The notes below the pieces were generated by a model. The model worked only from the letters and a program-made list of their open reading frames with translations. It was not told the origin of the DNA and made no database searches. A stretch of DNA of 64,000 nucleotides from Astrocystis sublimbata (lineage: Eukaryota > Ascomycota > Sordariomycetes > Xylariales > Xylariaceae), in assembly GCA_022453515.1 (NCBI GenBank), contig JAJNNY010000022.1:124001-188000 (forward strand), in the 5' to 3' direction. Shown one piece after another: positions 24,683-38,000 of this stretch; the first letter of the stretch is position 1; the number at the start of each line of letters is the position of its first letter. The position numbers and the translations under genes are program-made.

Positions 24683-26645
24683 TCACCGAATGACAGCCCA
24701 GTCCGCCAACCTTCCTCCACTGCCATCACTGCCTTCCCTCTGCCCCGGTCTCCTTCCGAACACGGACCAGAACCTCAGCGTCTCGTCACCTGCGCCCGTC
24801 ACTATCGTCCGGCCGTCGGGGCTCATCGCGAGGTACAACACCCGATAAGTGTGACCCGTGAGACTCACGACCTGCGACATGGACGGGTACTTCCATACGA
24901 CGATCTGGTTCTGGCTGTAGCCGTGCGTCGATACAATCTCGTTCGAGTTCTTGGACCATGAGATGTTGCACACCTGACTTCCTGTGTCGATCTCATTGAT
25001 CACCGTGCCTTTCACCGTGTCGTGGAATATGATCCGCCTATCCGCCGTTCCTCCACCCGAGGCGAGCAGACCACGCTGATGAGGAGACCAGGCTATGGCC
25101 TTGACCGCAGCGGTGTGGTCCGAGAACTTCCAGAGCGGCGTTTCTGACAACTTATCCCAGACCATCAGTTTGTTGTCGTTGCCTCCGCTGGCGAGTTGTC
25201 CGTCTTCGCTGTTCCACTTGAGACCGCAAACCTCCTGCTTATGGCCACCCAACTTCCGCATCCATTGCTCAGGTGCCCTTACGTCACGGTGGTATATGTA
25301 TCGATCGCGCGATCCAGATGTAAGGATGTGCGTATTCCACGCTAATGCGCCGACGCGGGCTGAGTGGCCATTCATCGTCCTCAACCGCCGCGTTTTTTCG
25401 GCATCCCAGATCTGCACCAATCCTTTCCCCGTACCTATCGCAATATGCGTGCCTTTTTGTATCCAGGACACACTTGTTACAGTATCGTCTTCGAGCGTGC
25501 AAAGCTTGTTGACACGACTCGTCTGCGCGTTCCACATATACACACTGGAACCCAGCCCCACACCTAGCACATTGGCACTGCCCCAGTCGACCAGGTTAAG
25601 GTAGAAATCGTCCGCCAGCTCGGGTGCATCGAGAACCTTGAATGGGACCTTGCTCACAGCTCGGGGCTGCCGCCGAGGACTTAAGAGCATCTGCTGACTA
25701 CCGTACCGAACGGGCGATAAGCTATAAATCTCTGACCTAGTATCCAGGTTCGGACCATGTCTACTCTGTGGGGTCCTCGACGGCGTGGGGTGGCCGGCAG
25801 CGTGATGGTGACGTGGTGACATGTATGTGAAGAGATTTTTGTGTGGCGTGGATGGGGTGAAGCTAGAGGGGAGAGCTGGAATGGGATTGGTTGGGGGAGT
25901 GTGAGATCTCGTGGAATCTTGTATACGAGTTGTATGTGACGAAGCAGAAAAGTTAGCGTCGGGTGATAAAGTAGGAGGCGTGTTCTGGGGTATTGTGTTC
26001 TCAAATAGCTCTTGTCTCAGCACATTGCGAAAGGTGCGATTGGCCTCCTCGGCTGCTCCTGGTTAGCATTCATCATGGGACACGGAAGTGGGTGTATCCT
26101 ACTTTTTTGAAAATGCAACTCCCCATGCGGTGTGGGCTTTTTTCGCGAGGGGGTGGCTGGTGAACCCTCCTCATGAAGAAGAGCGAAGCCAGCCTCATAG
26201 TCTTGACCAGATCGAGAAGGTATGAATCTACGACGATCAGCGAGGGGCTCCTCCACAGCATGAAGACGAGCGAGGCTCGACTGCCGGGGTCATGGGTGAC
26301 TACTACTCACCTGTCGGCATCGATGCGGCGTCGCTTGCCAATGGGACTGGCAGCCGGGGCGCTGTCCCTTCTGTCGGCAGACAGCTCTCGTGACAGGGCT
26401 CGGGAAAGCGTTTCTGCGTCCAACCCAACAGACCCGTTCCTCCCAGTGGAATAGCGACTGCTACGACGGGCGTGTTTCGAGGAGCGGCCATCGAAGTTTG
26501 TGCGCGCCTGTAGGCGTTGGCGATCCGGAGGTGGTGGAGTAGCCATTCTCGAGGGTGTGCGGGATACGGAGCCGTTGACATCGGCCGCCGGCCGCTTAGA
26601 CGGGAGGGGCACCGGCGCAGGCGCAGGCTGAGGTTCTAGCGTCAT
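24683..26645 (-). CDS. CDH1: APC/C activator CDH1 (Fizzy-related) WD40 protein
   Basis: Substrate-receptor co-activator of the anaphase-promoting complex in late mitosis and G1. Minus-strand exons are 26311..26645, 26103..26227 and 24683..26052, giving 609 aa. Introns of 83 and 50 nt have GTGAGT and GTAGGA donors, the second with a GCTAAC branch site. Splicing the first intron at the CGTAG acceptor builds the C-box DRFIPSR (residues 111-117) exactly across the junction. It is followed by SGQDYEAGFALLHEEGSPATPS and, across the second junction, ELHFQKTEEANRTF; each is typical of CDH1 rather than CDC20. The WD40 propeller occupies about residues 290-590. The protein ends in Ile-Arg, the IR tail that docks on the TPR lobe of APC/C. 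The N-terminus has many Ser-Pro/Thr-Pro sites suited to CDK control. An earlier CCGGCAG acceptor in intron 1 would shift the frame and destroy the C-box. Confidence 0.93.
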
Positions 26646-29489
26646 AATTGCGACGCTCGTCACCTGTGCGTAACTGCGTATGTGACGACACCCGAGGCAG
26701 GTCAAGGAGAGGTGATGAAAGGCGCAGTAGCTGAGCGAAGCTCGAAGGGAGAGACAGTAGAGGCGAACGATGGAAGCTGCGTCGCAACGGTCGACCTCCT
26801 TGGCGTTCGGATTCCTCTACAGGTCGGTCTCTCTATCGCATGCTCACAAGCAGTCGATCTCGCGGGCCGAACGATGCGCAGAGATAACGGGAACGTTCAA
26901 GGCTGTGGGTAGAAGCTATGGGTGTGCTATCGTGGAGTCCAAAGAAGCGAAGGCTAGAGTCGTGGCGTGCGAATATCGAGTAGGTAGTCCTGGGGTACAA
27001 ATCGTTTGTAGTGATGATGGTGGTAGCAAAGCTTCTGGAAAGCTGCGAGTAACAGACCGACGATTGCTGGGTGGCGATCTGGGGGATTGTTGTGCTGGCG
27101 GTTGTGCTGGCTGGTCGTGGTATCGGTGTTGTTGTTGTTTGTTGTGGTGGTGGTGGGAGGCGGAAGCGGAACTGGGAGGTCTGTCTAGCGTGGCGGAGGA
27201 GCACTGAGCAGCGAGCGGGCAGGCGGGCGGGCGTGTTGCTATGAGTTGCGCTGTGGTTTGCGCGATGGTGTGCACTGGTCAGGGTAGGGTAGGGTAGCTC
27301 AGGGCCCAGAGACAGGGGACAGGAGAGATTGGCGTTGGGGAAGCAAGGAGCCGAAGTGGGCTGCGAGAGCTGGAGCTTGTACCTTAGCACCTTAGGTAGG
27401 TGCTTTCAGGCGCCAGGGCGTCAAGTCAAGTCATGGCGCCAGGGAGGACCTCATGCAAATGCACCTGCACCTGCACGCGCAGCCTCTGATGCGCGCCGTT
27501 ACTTGCGATTCTCCAGCAACAACCGGGCTCCATTGGCTATCTGATTGGTCATCTGGCTCATAGTGGAGCCTTGCTAAATAATGCGATTAGCGAATAACCC
27601 CGTAGGAACCTTGCTAGATACCTAGGTACGCGACTAACATACCCGTTACGTGCACAGATGCAAGGGTTCAGACCTTGAGGTCCCGTCCCTGGAAGCAGCC
27701 GGGCAACGCCTGGGCCTCTCACGCTTGTTGCTTGTTTGTTTCTGGACGTAGGACTGCCTACCACCTTGTTTTCATCCCCCAGCTCTGAAGACCTACCTCC
27801 TACCTACCTTAGGTAATATCTACCTAGTATCTATCTATCCCTCGAGCATGGTCCGATGTGTGATGCATGTCTTCCCGCGGCGGGACAGTGTCTCAACCAA
27901 CGTGAGGAATTAGAATGGACATCTGCTCACGAGAACATCCATGCCATGTTATTGTTATGGTGAGGGCTGGCCTCGATTGCTTCAGGGGCACTGGTGTCGA
28001 ACCTGACCCGCGAGAACAACAAAAACAAAACAACAACAACACATGGCCCCTCGAGAGCCTATCACCGGCGTCAGTGGTCACAGAGCTAGGCTTTGCTGTG
28101 CTGTGTGGACTGTGGAGGGGGGCTGCGCGGGCCGCATTTACGGCCCCTTTCGCGCATCCCAGGCCCTTGCTGAATCGAAACATAACAAAAAACAGAGTGG
28201 TACTGGTAGAGGCCCCCTCGGCCGGCCCCCTTTGAAAACGCGACACTCGACACCCGCGTACAGCAGGCCCCGTTGCGGACCTATCCCACTCGCCCACCTC
28301 GCCCATGCATGTCCGTGTTTATTTTCTTGAACTAGCCACTTCCGGCGCCTACGCGCCCAGCCAATTTTCCGACTGGCTCTCGGATCCCTCGAGTAGCGGT
28401 CGGCGTCTCGTCGCCCACCACCACTTGACATGATAGGCTGGTAGCTTTCAAGTCGCGTCAATCCGTCTTGGCCTAATTCGGCGCGAACCTGGTCACGCGA
28501 AGCGACAATCATCAATCAACCAAGCGTGCCTGCCAAGGAACCTTAGCTCGCCCAAGCAGGCGTTGCAGTTTAGGTATGATACCATGATAATTCACAGTAC
28601 CTACAGTAAGGTACCTACAGAGTAGGTGCATCATACCTGGTAATAGAATCTCCTCCATCTCATCCCACCTTCAACACGAAGCTGTCTCCTCATTCCACCT
28701 CACATGCATTTACGCTGGGCACGGCTAGCTTGCTCCAAGGTTTCAACAATTACCTACCTACCTAGGTAGGTATTTCGCTTTTTCAATCTGCGCATATTGA
28801 TCTATTAGTCAGCCCACGTGCCTCTAGAAAAGATTCAGCTGCTAAGTAACGTGGGCTGGAGCCGCGGCAAATGCATTCCATCTATTATACTTTAGTATCG
28901 CAGCTTACGAACTTCTCCAGCCTGGACACATTTCCGCATCTCGGTCCGAACTAGACAGCTTGAACATATCTAGGCACCTACTCACTCTCGCCCTCGTATC
29001 GTTGCAGACTTAGTTTTCTTGACACCTCATATCCACTTGCGTTGACCTATCTTTCCTTCATGTCATCGATGCGGGTATACTCGGATTCATCAAGCTCGGC
29101 TTACGTATGTTTCTGTCCTGCCCACTCTAGGCGGCTCTGCCATACAACCTGTACAACCTGTACAACCTGTGCCTTCACTTGCTGCCTATCGCCTACGCCC
29201 CTCTTCTTCGCCTGGAGTATGCAGATGCCGTAGCTCCCCGGATGCATCTCTCCGGGTCTTGATCAAAGTCCAATGTGTAAAGGCACATCCATGGATATTC
29301 TATGCTCGTGTAGGCCGAGTACGTCCTCGGCGGCTTTTTGCAGAAGATGCAGAGTTTTGGGTCGCATCTGCGTCTAGAACTGGTTCCATCGTGAATAGCG
29401 AGAACTTGTTTCTCACCAAGGTTTAAGGGCATTCTGATAATGCACATCACCTTTCGCGTTGGTGGTACATCTTTCAACAGCTCTCAAAT
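26646..29489. other. Divergent intergenic region between CDH1 and the LOV gene
   Basis: 2.8 kb without a recognised gene. It includes the GC-rich CDH1 leader, an AGGGT x3 run at 27281-27295, CCTAGGTA-like palindromes (27618-27629, 28751-28772) and a 9-nt tandem repeat listed separately. Confidence 0.45.
29144..29170. repeat. Tandem repeat, ACAACCTGT x3
   Basis: Three perfect 9-nt copies about 320 nt upstream of the predicted start of the photoreceptor gene. Confidence 0.85.
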
Positions 29490-32095
29490 ATGAAAGGACG
29501 ACTTGCTTCTTCGCTCCAAAGGCCGATATCTGCATGCCCCCGTATGTGAGCCTTTAATCGCAAGTTCGCCCAACCATTTAACCCGCATAACTTGAACCTC
29601 GCAGCACGAGTAGTGCTAAATCTTAACATCGACGTGGTGGCAGAGCAAAGCAACAGGTCTAATATTAGTAAGTCATGAACTGAGATCAACCACGACAACA
29701 TAACGATAACGCCAAAGAAAGGGGCAACAGGATTGGATCGCTTACGAATAGCAGTGGCTAGCCAAGATGATATGAAAACTGATCTGCTGCAAAAATCAAG
29801 CCTTGTCCAGCCACGACAAAGGCGGCATTCTGATGCCCAGAGCAGGGCAGACAGGCTGGACCTGTCCATCAAGCCCGCCAAACTAGCATCAGATGAAGCC
29901 GACATCGACAGGCCTGAGATATTGGTATCCCTGCCGACTCATGCCATCAAAGCGTTGTTGAAGGCGGCTGGCCTGCCAGAGTCTCCGTTGATCGAGAGTT
30001 ATGATCAGAAGAGGTATGCGAAACGAAGAGAAGGCAGCAATCTCACACATCATCTTAACGTATCTAGGTCCAATTCTTCGCGAAGACAGACTGTGGGTTC
30101 GTCAACGGCAGCTCAGTGGGTAGCCTGCCAGGCTGACTTTGTTAGCAAACTTGACGAGCCCGTACTACCACCGTCACTTAAAAGCCATTCCCCAAACAAC
30201 TCAACCGAATCCATCTCTACAACGTTGGGTAGCTTGCTACCAGCCCTCCAGAGTATCAATATAGCAGATCATCAAGGGCTCAGACCACTTATTGCAGAGG
30301 ACATCGACCCAGCATCCTTCGACCTAGTTGCTCCGCCAGAACCACCTGAGCCTCAGTATTCTGTGGAAATGAAGTCCGAGATGCTCTATTCTGCTGAGCA
30401 TCTCAAGGTCATTTTTGAAGACCCAAAACATATGCAGAAATTCACAGACTTTCTATACACCTTGAAGCCAGATTCGGTGCCACTCCTAAATCACTATCTA
30501 AACTTGGTGAAAGCTTCGAAAGCCATCGGTTATGCCAACGCTCTCATAGGAGAACTGGAACGCATCAACAAAGGGCCGTCGAGTGAGCTTTCCATCACCG
30601 AGATCATCGGTAAGTCGCTGATGGGAAGAGCCGACGAGACCTTCGGGGTGCTGGCACAGGAGGAGCTACCGGCGTATGTTTCTCATGTGTGGACGCGGAT
30701 CGTGAATATAACTATCAAACAGCGTATTGCAAATACCCTGCCGCCCAACTTGTATGATTTATCCGAGGGGCTGGCCGATGTGTACTGCTTGACGGACCCG
30801 TCACGGGATGACAACCCGATCGTATTCGCTAGCGAAGGTACAGTTGCTTCAGCCGATATGAACCCAACGTACTGACAGATCGACCAGAGTTTCATAGGGC
30901 TACTCAGTATGGTCGACGGTTTGCCTTGGGGCGCAACTGCCGCTTCCTCCAGGGTCCCAAGACTAATCCTCACAGCGTCACCAGGCTGAGGGAAATGCTT
31001 AGCGGCGGGAAAGAGCATTGCGAGCCACTGCTGAACTATAGGCGTGATGGATCGGTGTTTATGAATCTGCTTATGATCACGCCCCTATACGACAATCGCG
31101 GCAACATACGTTATCATCTGGGTGCTCAGGTTGACGTCTCAGGGCTCCTCCAAAAATGTGCTGGCCTCGCTTCTCTTGGGGAGCTCGTGACGCTGAAACA
31201 GAGACAGTCAGAGACACCTGCTGAGGAGGGAGTCGAAACGGCTGCGGAGGGGTGCTCAAGCAGAGATCTCCTTGCCAGTCTTGCCGAGATGTTCACCCTC
31301 GGCGACCTCAGGATCGTCCAAGCAGCATTCCATGATGGGAAGTCGTCCAAGTCCAACAGCGCTGGGTCCAACTCGAGCACGGGTAACCAGAAGAGCCAAA
31401 AAAGCAAGCACAAGTCTCCTCTCAAAGACTCGGTGGGGGTCAAAACAGAGCCCGAGATCCCAATGGTCAACTCTATGTCGTCTCTGGCACTGACGCCGCT
31501 GTCCAGCTCATTGCTCGTTGGCCGCTTCCGCGGCATCCTGGACAACTACCTGCTCGTGCGCCCCGCCCCCAGCATGCGCATCCTCTTCGCCAGTCCCTCG
31601 CTGCGCGTCCCGGGTATCCTGCAGTCACCTTTCATGTCTCGCATTGGCGGCACGCAGAGCACGCGCGACACCATCTGGCATGCCTTCAAGGACAGCCGCA
31701 GCATCACGACGAAGGTGCGCTGGCTGGCGCGGCCCATGACGTCGTCTCCGGGACGCAGCGCTGCGAGCTCCAGTAGAGGAGCAAGCCCGAGTCCGTCCTC
31801 GGGGCGGAGCCGCTGGATCCACACGACGCCGCTGCTCGGCGTCAACGGCACCGTGGGTGTGTGGATCGTCATTCTCGTTGACGACGAAGAGAAACGGAGG
31901 GCGCCGAGCGCCCCGCCGATCGAGCTGTTCAATGTCGAGAGGCCGCGCCCGTTCGACGTCGATCTCGGTATTGACGACGTTAATGAGGAAGATGGCGGGG
32001 ATGGCGAGGGAGGTGGCGAGAATGCTGACGACGAGTCCAACTCCGATGATGGAAGCGTGTCTCCGGAGCAGGTCGAAGGTGAAGTCCTAGCATAG
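29490..32095 (+). CDS. RGS-LOV blue-light photoreceptor
   Basis: Flavin-binding LOV photoreceptor with an RGS-like module, resembling the filamentous-fungal RGS-LOV family (BcLOV4 type). Predicted exons are 29490..29541, 29605..29667, 29731..30013, 30068..30837 and 30888..32095, giving 791 aa. The RGS-like helical region is near residues 236-292 (YSAEHLKVIFEDPKHMQKF, then PLLNHYLNLVKASKAIGYA). The LOV core follows, with the flavin-adduct motif GRNCRFLQG and the photoactive cysteine at residue 407, then NYRRDGSVFMNLLMITPLYD. A polybasic stretch after LOV (KSQKSKHKS) could bind acidic lipids. A second PAS-like domain (about LLVRPAPSMRILFASP to GVWIVILVDDEE) and a very acidic tail end the protein. 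The two short 5' exons are inferred only from splice signals and open frame. The 54-nt intron 30014..30067 is a multiple of three without a stop, so a retained form of 809 aa is possible. Confidence 0.85.
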
Positions 32096-35065
32096 GCATA
32101 CACTTGCAGAGAAATGCGCAACATTCAAGAAGCCATCGAATGAACGAAGCTGAACAGGCGCAGTGGCTGGCTCTTGGTCCTGGTAAGAATGAGGGATGGT
32201 ATTGCCAAAATTGCTGAAGTTTTCCTAGATCAGGCTTCCATTCACAGATCACGACACGCAGACATCGAATTAAACGGCTCGTTCATTTTGTCCGACTCAG
32301 TTTAGCAACCAGCATCTGTCAAACGGCTGGGGTAGTCCGGTGCAAGTCAAAGATATCCATCATCGCGATACATTTGTTCGAGGCCACGCACAATCACTTC
32401 TTCGACAAATCCCACATTCATAAGTTTACAAAGAAAGGAATTTATCACTTTCTCTACGTGTTAGTTATCCGAAAAGCAGATTGTTTACAAGAGGGGGGAG
32501 GGGCAAAACATATATAACTAGACATGCAGTTCGCCAGATTGTGATAGAGCCTGGTTGGCAGCGGACGTCCCTCAGTGGTCTTATTCATCATCAAAACTCA
32601 CTGCGCAGCTCACTCCATATAGCTTTAGAAGCATTCTATCCAGACATGTATTTCACTCTGTATTGGACAATTTGTGCGGGACATCTATCGCCACGTGCTT
32701 TTTGAGAAATGTATACCTTCTATGCCTTGGAACAGAAAGCTAGGTAGTTTCTGATTGCGCACGTAACTCCACAAGCTCCGCAATACAGGCCATCGTCCCA
32801 ACTACCACTTTTTACACGTTCGACATATCGCAGTAGTTTGATGATTGAGCCCTGACCCTTCCACAAAAGAGTCGGGCTTAGGAACGAGGCAACTGTAGAA
32901 CTATTCTAGACCTGTTATAATGTTGCTATGAAGTTGATTGGTCCCTTTACGATACATCCGATGAGATAGATGTAGGCCAAATCGAGGTTCGTCAGCTATT
33001 TCTCACTAGCTATGAAATCTTCAGCAATGTCATTGGGCAAGACAGTAGGTCGAATGAGTTGAAGTGAGGTAGAAGCCCCAAAGGTGAAGCGCCGATTTCA
33101 TTGACTAAACCACCCCTTAGTAACTTTTCAGTCCGTTATGTGGCGGAAATTTACTGCACATGTTGATATATAACAACCCAGATGCTCGCCTCTAGCTAGG
33201 TACCTTGACTCTTGCAACTGACAGAAGTGTGAGCCCACCTGAGAACTCACAATGACATATATCCCTCCTTTCCAGAAATACCTCATCTCCGACTTGATCA
33301 CTGTTTTTGCTTTGACGACTGAAAGACCATGACGGTCAATGGGGTAGTTTGATTTCGATACCATTTTGGTACATAGACGGTTTGAAGTCTGTGTATGCTA
33401 ACACGACGGTCAAAACAGTACAGCGGTACCAGAGGCAAAGCAGTCATTTGGTTATTATGATACACAGGTGTCCACAGCCCCCACCACTCCCCCGATGGAC
33501 TGAAAGTGTATGCATTAGCTGGAGCATGGCCACGATAATACCGACCAGAGCGTTAATGGCCACGAGCATCAGTTCACGTGGTGGCTTTTTAACACAACCA
33601 AGATTCTCGGTGGCCACTGTACTAATTGCGAATTTAAAACGTAGCGATGACATGCAAGGCATACAGGGCCAAACCCCAAGAGCTTGGTTCCAATAGTATC
33701 TCCTCTGTGCTCACTAACTTCTGCTTCTCAGCTTTGGTCGTTGTATAACGTCCACACTTTCTTAGCCATGTCGAAGCTGCTTTTGATGACGGTGAGCAAG
33801 ACTTAACACACCCAGCAAGCTGATGGTTCAAGAGCGAGTGTCTTCGCATGATCTTGATAGTTGGGCTGTCTGTTTGGGTGTGACCAGCACATCAATACAG
33901 CAACGGCGATTGCCGTCGAGGAATTTGCTTGCTCATTAGTGGCGATCATCGATAGCATGATGTGGCCATCTGTGGCAGTTCTGATCTATTTACGGACATC
34001 CATAACCATGTTAATACTCATCGCCGATACGATTAACAATGGCTTTATTGAACACTATCATTCCAAGCCATCCAGGCCTCAACGATAAACAGTCCATCAA
34101 TACATTCATGCCAGGCTCGGTGTGGCCGAACTCTCCCACATGATCGATGTTCATGCGGTGCTAGTGATACCTAAACTTAGAATTCACACACTGGTTCTAC
34201 ATCGTTATACACGTTTCTATTTGCCATCGGCAGTATAGGGGGCTGACAAAAGAAAAGGAAAGCGAAACAAGTACTTTCGGCACCAGCCTTCCCCATCTCG
34301 ACCCCAACATTCCAAGAGGAGGGTGGTCTAGAATGGGGGGGCCTCCAGGTGTGCCACGTAAGGCGTGTGGCGAACATGCCCTCGGCAAGCAAGCTGTCTC
34401 GACAGCGAAGAAGAACGAGACAGCGCTGGGACAAGACGAACACGTGGAGATCTAGGTTGTTCGGCAAGGCGATGGTAAATGATGCAGTGATAGCCACACG
34501 GAGATATCTGAGACCCATCACGTCGCGCATATCTAACGAAATCCCACAACCACCTCCGCGGGCGACAGCAACGCTAGTTGACTGCGTATGTGGCGACGGT
34601 TGACTATTTGCCTATAGGGCCAAACTACTGGGGGCGCCCACGGCTCCCATTTGCCTATTTGAGCTGGCGGAGGTTGGCATCTAGACTCCCTGTTTGACCT
34701 CCATAGGATTCTTGATGATGGACTGGCACGTCTGGGCAGCGCCTCGACTCCCAATCTCATCCAGGTAGACACAGAACCGATAAATCACAACGGAGTGAGC
34801 ATTTGTCAACGACGTTTCCTCACAGCACACACACTACGTAGGAATTGCGGAATTGCACCGTCGTGTTGCGACCTCCAAGGCCTGTAGCGAGACCATCTCG
34901 CTAGCCGATGTTGGGTAGGACGTCATGGGAATAGTGGAAATGAACCCGAGACAAGTACAACCGTTATGGTGTGCGTATTATGATAGACAGCAAGACTCGG
35001 TAGTACCCAAAGGTCAGGCTGTTCAAGCTAAGACGGGCATTTGGATCGTCCGGCGTGAACCAATT

Positions 35066-35085
35066 CCCCCCCCCCCCCCCCCCCC
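35066..35085. repeat. Poly-C run, 20 nt
   Basis: Uninterrupted run of 20 C on the plus strand (poly-G on the minus). Length is prone to sequencing error. Confidence 0.85.
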
Positions 35086-38000
35086 GGTTTCTACGGCATA
35101 GCGTCGTACCAGCCCAGGTGAGCGTAAGACGCATTGCCGGCTCCCTCACACGTAATTCTTATGTTTAAGCTGCAAACAAATCTATTGGATAGTCAATATC
35201 GGCATTTTCGACCGAGCTTGGTTTGATTGAATTATTTTATGCGCGTCTTGATATGAAATCATATTCCATCCATTCATCAATCATCTCCTTTTCGAACAGA
35301 GTGCGTGTGGCGGTCAGCATGCTCTATTTATACCGATACAGGTATCTGACCTAGGTATGCAGGTGTGTGTGCAACTTGAAAGGCAGTGAAATGAGCAACG
35401 CGTGGTTGTATTGACTAATACCCATGGGTACACCGATACAGTACACACCAACTGAGGCCTCTACTTATACTTCGCCCCCAACCCTCGATGATTCGGTACT
35501 TACCGGTAATTAGAAGGAAGGTAGAGTGGAATGGCATACGTGATGTCGATCACGGTATCCGGAGTCCGTGTTCTCTGGATTATGTGGTATTCCTTCGACG
35601 GTGGATCAAAATGAGCCAGGAAGTTGACTTTCCTACATATGGACGATGCAATAGGGAAAGGGGAGTGCTTTTGCTTGACAAGATTCGATGCGTTGGCGCC
35701 CCATTCACCGTTTGTGGATTCTCTGGTCCGTAACGGTTCTGGCTTGACGATTCCGCCTCGCTGGTGTGCCTCGAGGCGGAGTCTCTCATCCAGCTAATGT
35801 ACGAGTAAATCGTCAACTGACTAGTCTCTTGCAAGCTCCCTAAAGCTCTACCAAGCGCTCGGATGATTCCACCGATGAGAGAAGCCACGATCGTGAAGCG
35901 CAAAGGCATGGTTCCTTGATGGAGGTGGGACATCGCAGGGATATCTTTGGAAAAAAAAATACGCCACGACATCACTCGTGCCTGATGATGCTGGAGCAAT
36001 TGAAGATGCTCTATATCGCGAGGCACCTAGATGACAATATGGAAGCTTTTCGACAGGGATACTGGTAACTAAAGGATTGTATACTGTACCTGGGTTGCTT
36101 CTTCAAAATCATGCTAATATTGCGGTATGTTGCACTTATCCAAAGCATGCCTAAGGCGATATTTGTGATGTGAGGCCGACATGTATTTGGTGGAAGGATC
36201 GCCTCAAGGCAAGAAGACTGTAGAGAGCGTGGCGCGCAATCTAGAAGCAAGCACAAGCTCATAGTATTGGACAATAATCTCCGATAACATGCAGGCGCAT
36301 GACTGCTGTTGTACACTCTCCAAAGGCAGCACGATCGAAATCAATGAAAAGCCACTGATGCTTCTGGGCTTGTCCACCGTGTCTATTGTCCAGGCTTACG
36401 AGTATGAGAGCCAATGCTGTCTTTCCGGGGCATCAATAGAGTTGAATGCCGATGCAGCCACCCATTCGCTCTAAAGCGGCCGTATTTATTATGTGGCGCC
36501 TCTCAACCTACTCACTGACCGGAAAGTTCCTGGTGGCAGTCACTACATCCACTCCTTGGACATTGTACAAAAAAGGAGCAGGCGAATCAATCAAAAGTAC
36601 TGACAAAGGCTCTGACTAGTTGAGATATCAGTATAGCCTCTCATTAAGCCACTCGCTGCAAGTCGATAGCACCTTGCTATGTTTCGATTAAGGCTCGACG
36701 ACCCGTTACCCGGCTCGATTGCAGCCTTTTGCAAGAGTCAAAAGTTACATGTGAAGCTGCTTTCAAGTGCTCATGCACGACCGAAACCCCTCAAGGATGC
36801 TGCTTACCATGGCCAAAGCTCCCAAAGCTGCTTGTCAAGGTAAGAATCCAATAACTTGGCAGAGGATTCAGAAGGGATTGGCTTATGCATGTTGGCGGAG
36901 CAGTCATTCATCCCAAGCGGGCCCCTCTCGTTCTTCTCGTACAAGAAACGAGCACGGTACATAGGCAAATACGAGGTTAATGCATATCTTACAGTACTCG
37001 TACACATAAAGCTGCAGGGTTGGAGGAGTTGGGGATTTACAACGAATGGTTGGTCACGCAGGGAAAATGAAGGGCGTTTCGAGCTACGACTTTTGCCAGT
37101 CGCTAGTACCGGAGGGGGATCGTTAAGCGCAGAGGGTTCCATTGAGAGCGGGTTAACGGAGCGGAGCGACGCGGGAGCCCAGAGAGCCGGTACGCTCCAG
37201 GGTTAGGATCACCAATGTGGTGGGTGCCCAGGGAGCATCGTGTGTCTGCGTATAATTACGTACATAGTGGGATAGCTACGTATTATGATCGTGGTAATAT
37301 GTCAGCCCCTGCATGTCGTTTTGCAACCCATTATGCTCGTAACTTAAAGGGCAAGGGCAGAGTAGCAAACGAAACCCCAAACCTGGAGGACGAATGGTGG
37401 GATCGCATTTATTGCCGATTGTGGAGAAATGGAGCAATGGAGCAGTGCATGTCCCTGTGGAATGGATCGACGTGAGGGGGATTCATGGCTCAGGCGACAG
37501 TCAGTGTTGTCATAACATCGAGCATCGAGGCACGCGAGGGTTGATGGGACCAACCATTTCCGTCTATGCAAACGTAATCTCGATTTCAATCTGGTCGTTG
37601 AGGGAGAGCTTACCCGTAATATGGTTGGGACCATCTGGCCAAGAGCAGATCTTTGCAGTTCTTTATGAAACTGCGTCTTCTTGGACGCCATCGCTACGAT
37701 ACTTCCCACCCGAGCCACCTTTCCTCGTGGCACCCGACCCAGCTCGCTGGGACGGTTGACATACCCTTGCTGTATCGACAGGGTTCTCTTAATTTGGTGG
37801 CTTGGAAAGACACGACAAGACACACACCCTCGACAGAACCCGTGCGAGATTCAGGCTCTCAAGCTCTCTGCGATCCTGAATCCTGTCACAGGGGACCCCT
37901 GAACGCTCACCATAGTTGGTGCCTACTGTCTGGGCACGCCTGGGCATACGAGGGCATGTTGGAGGTGTTCGGACAGGGTTGACAGACATGTCGCAGAAGA

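Noticed and set aside
27658..27680. CAAGGGTTCAGACCTTG hairpin, resembling a T-arm
   Set aside because: The loop is out of register with a T-loop and no cloverleaf can be built around it.
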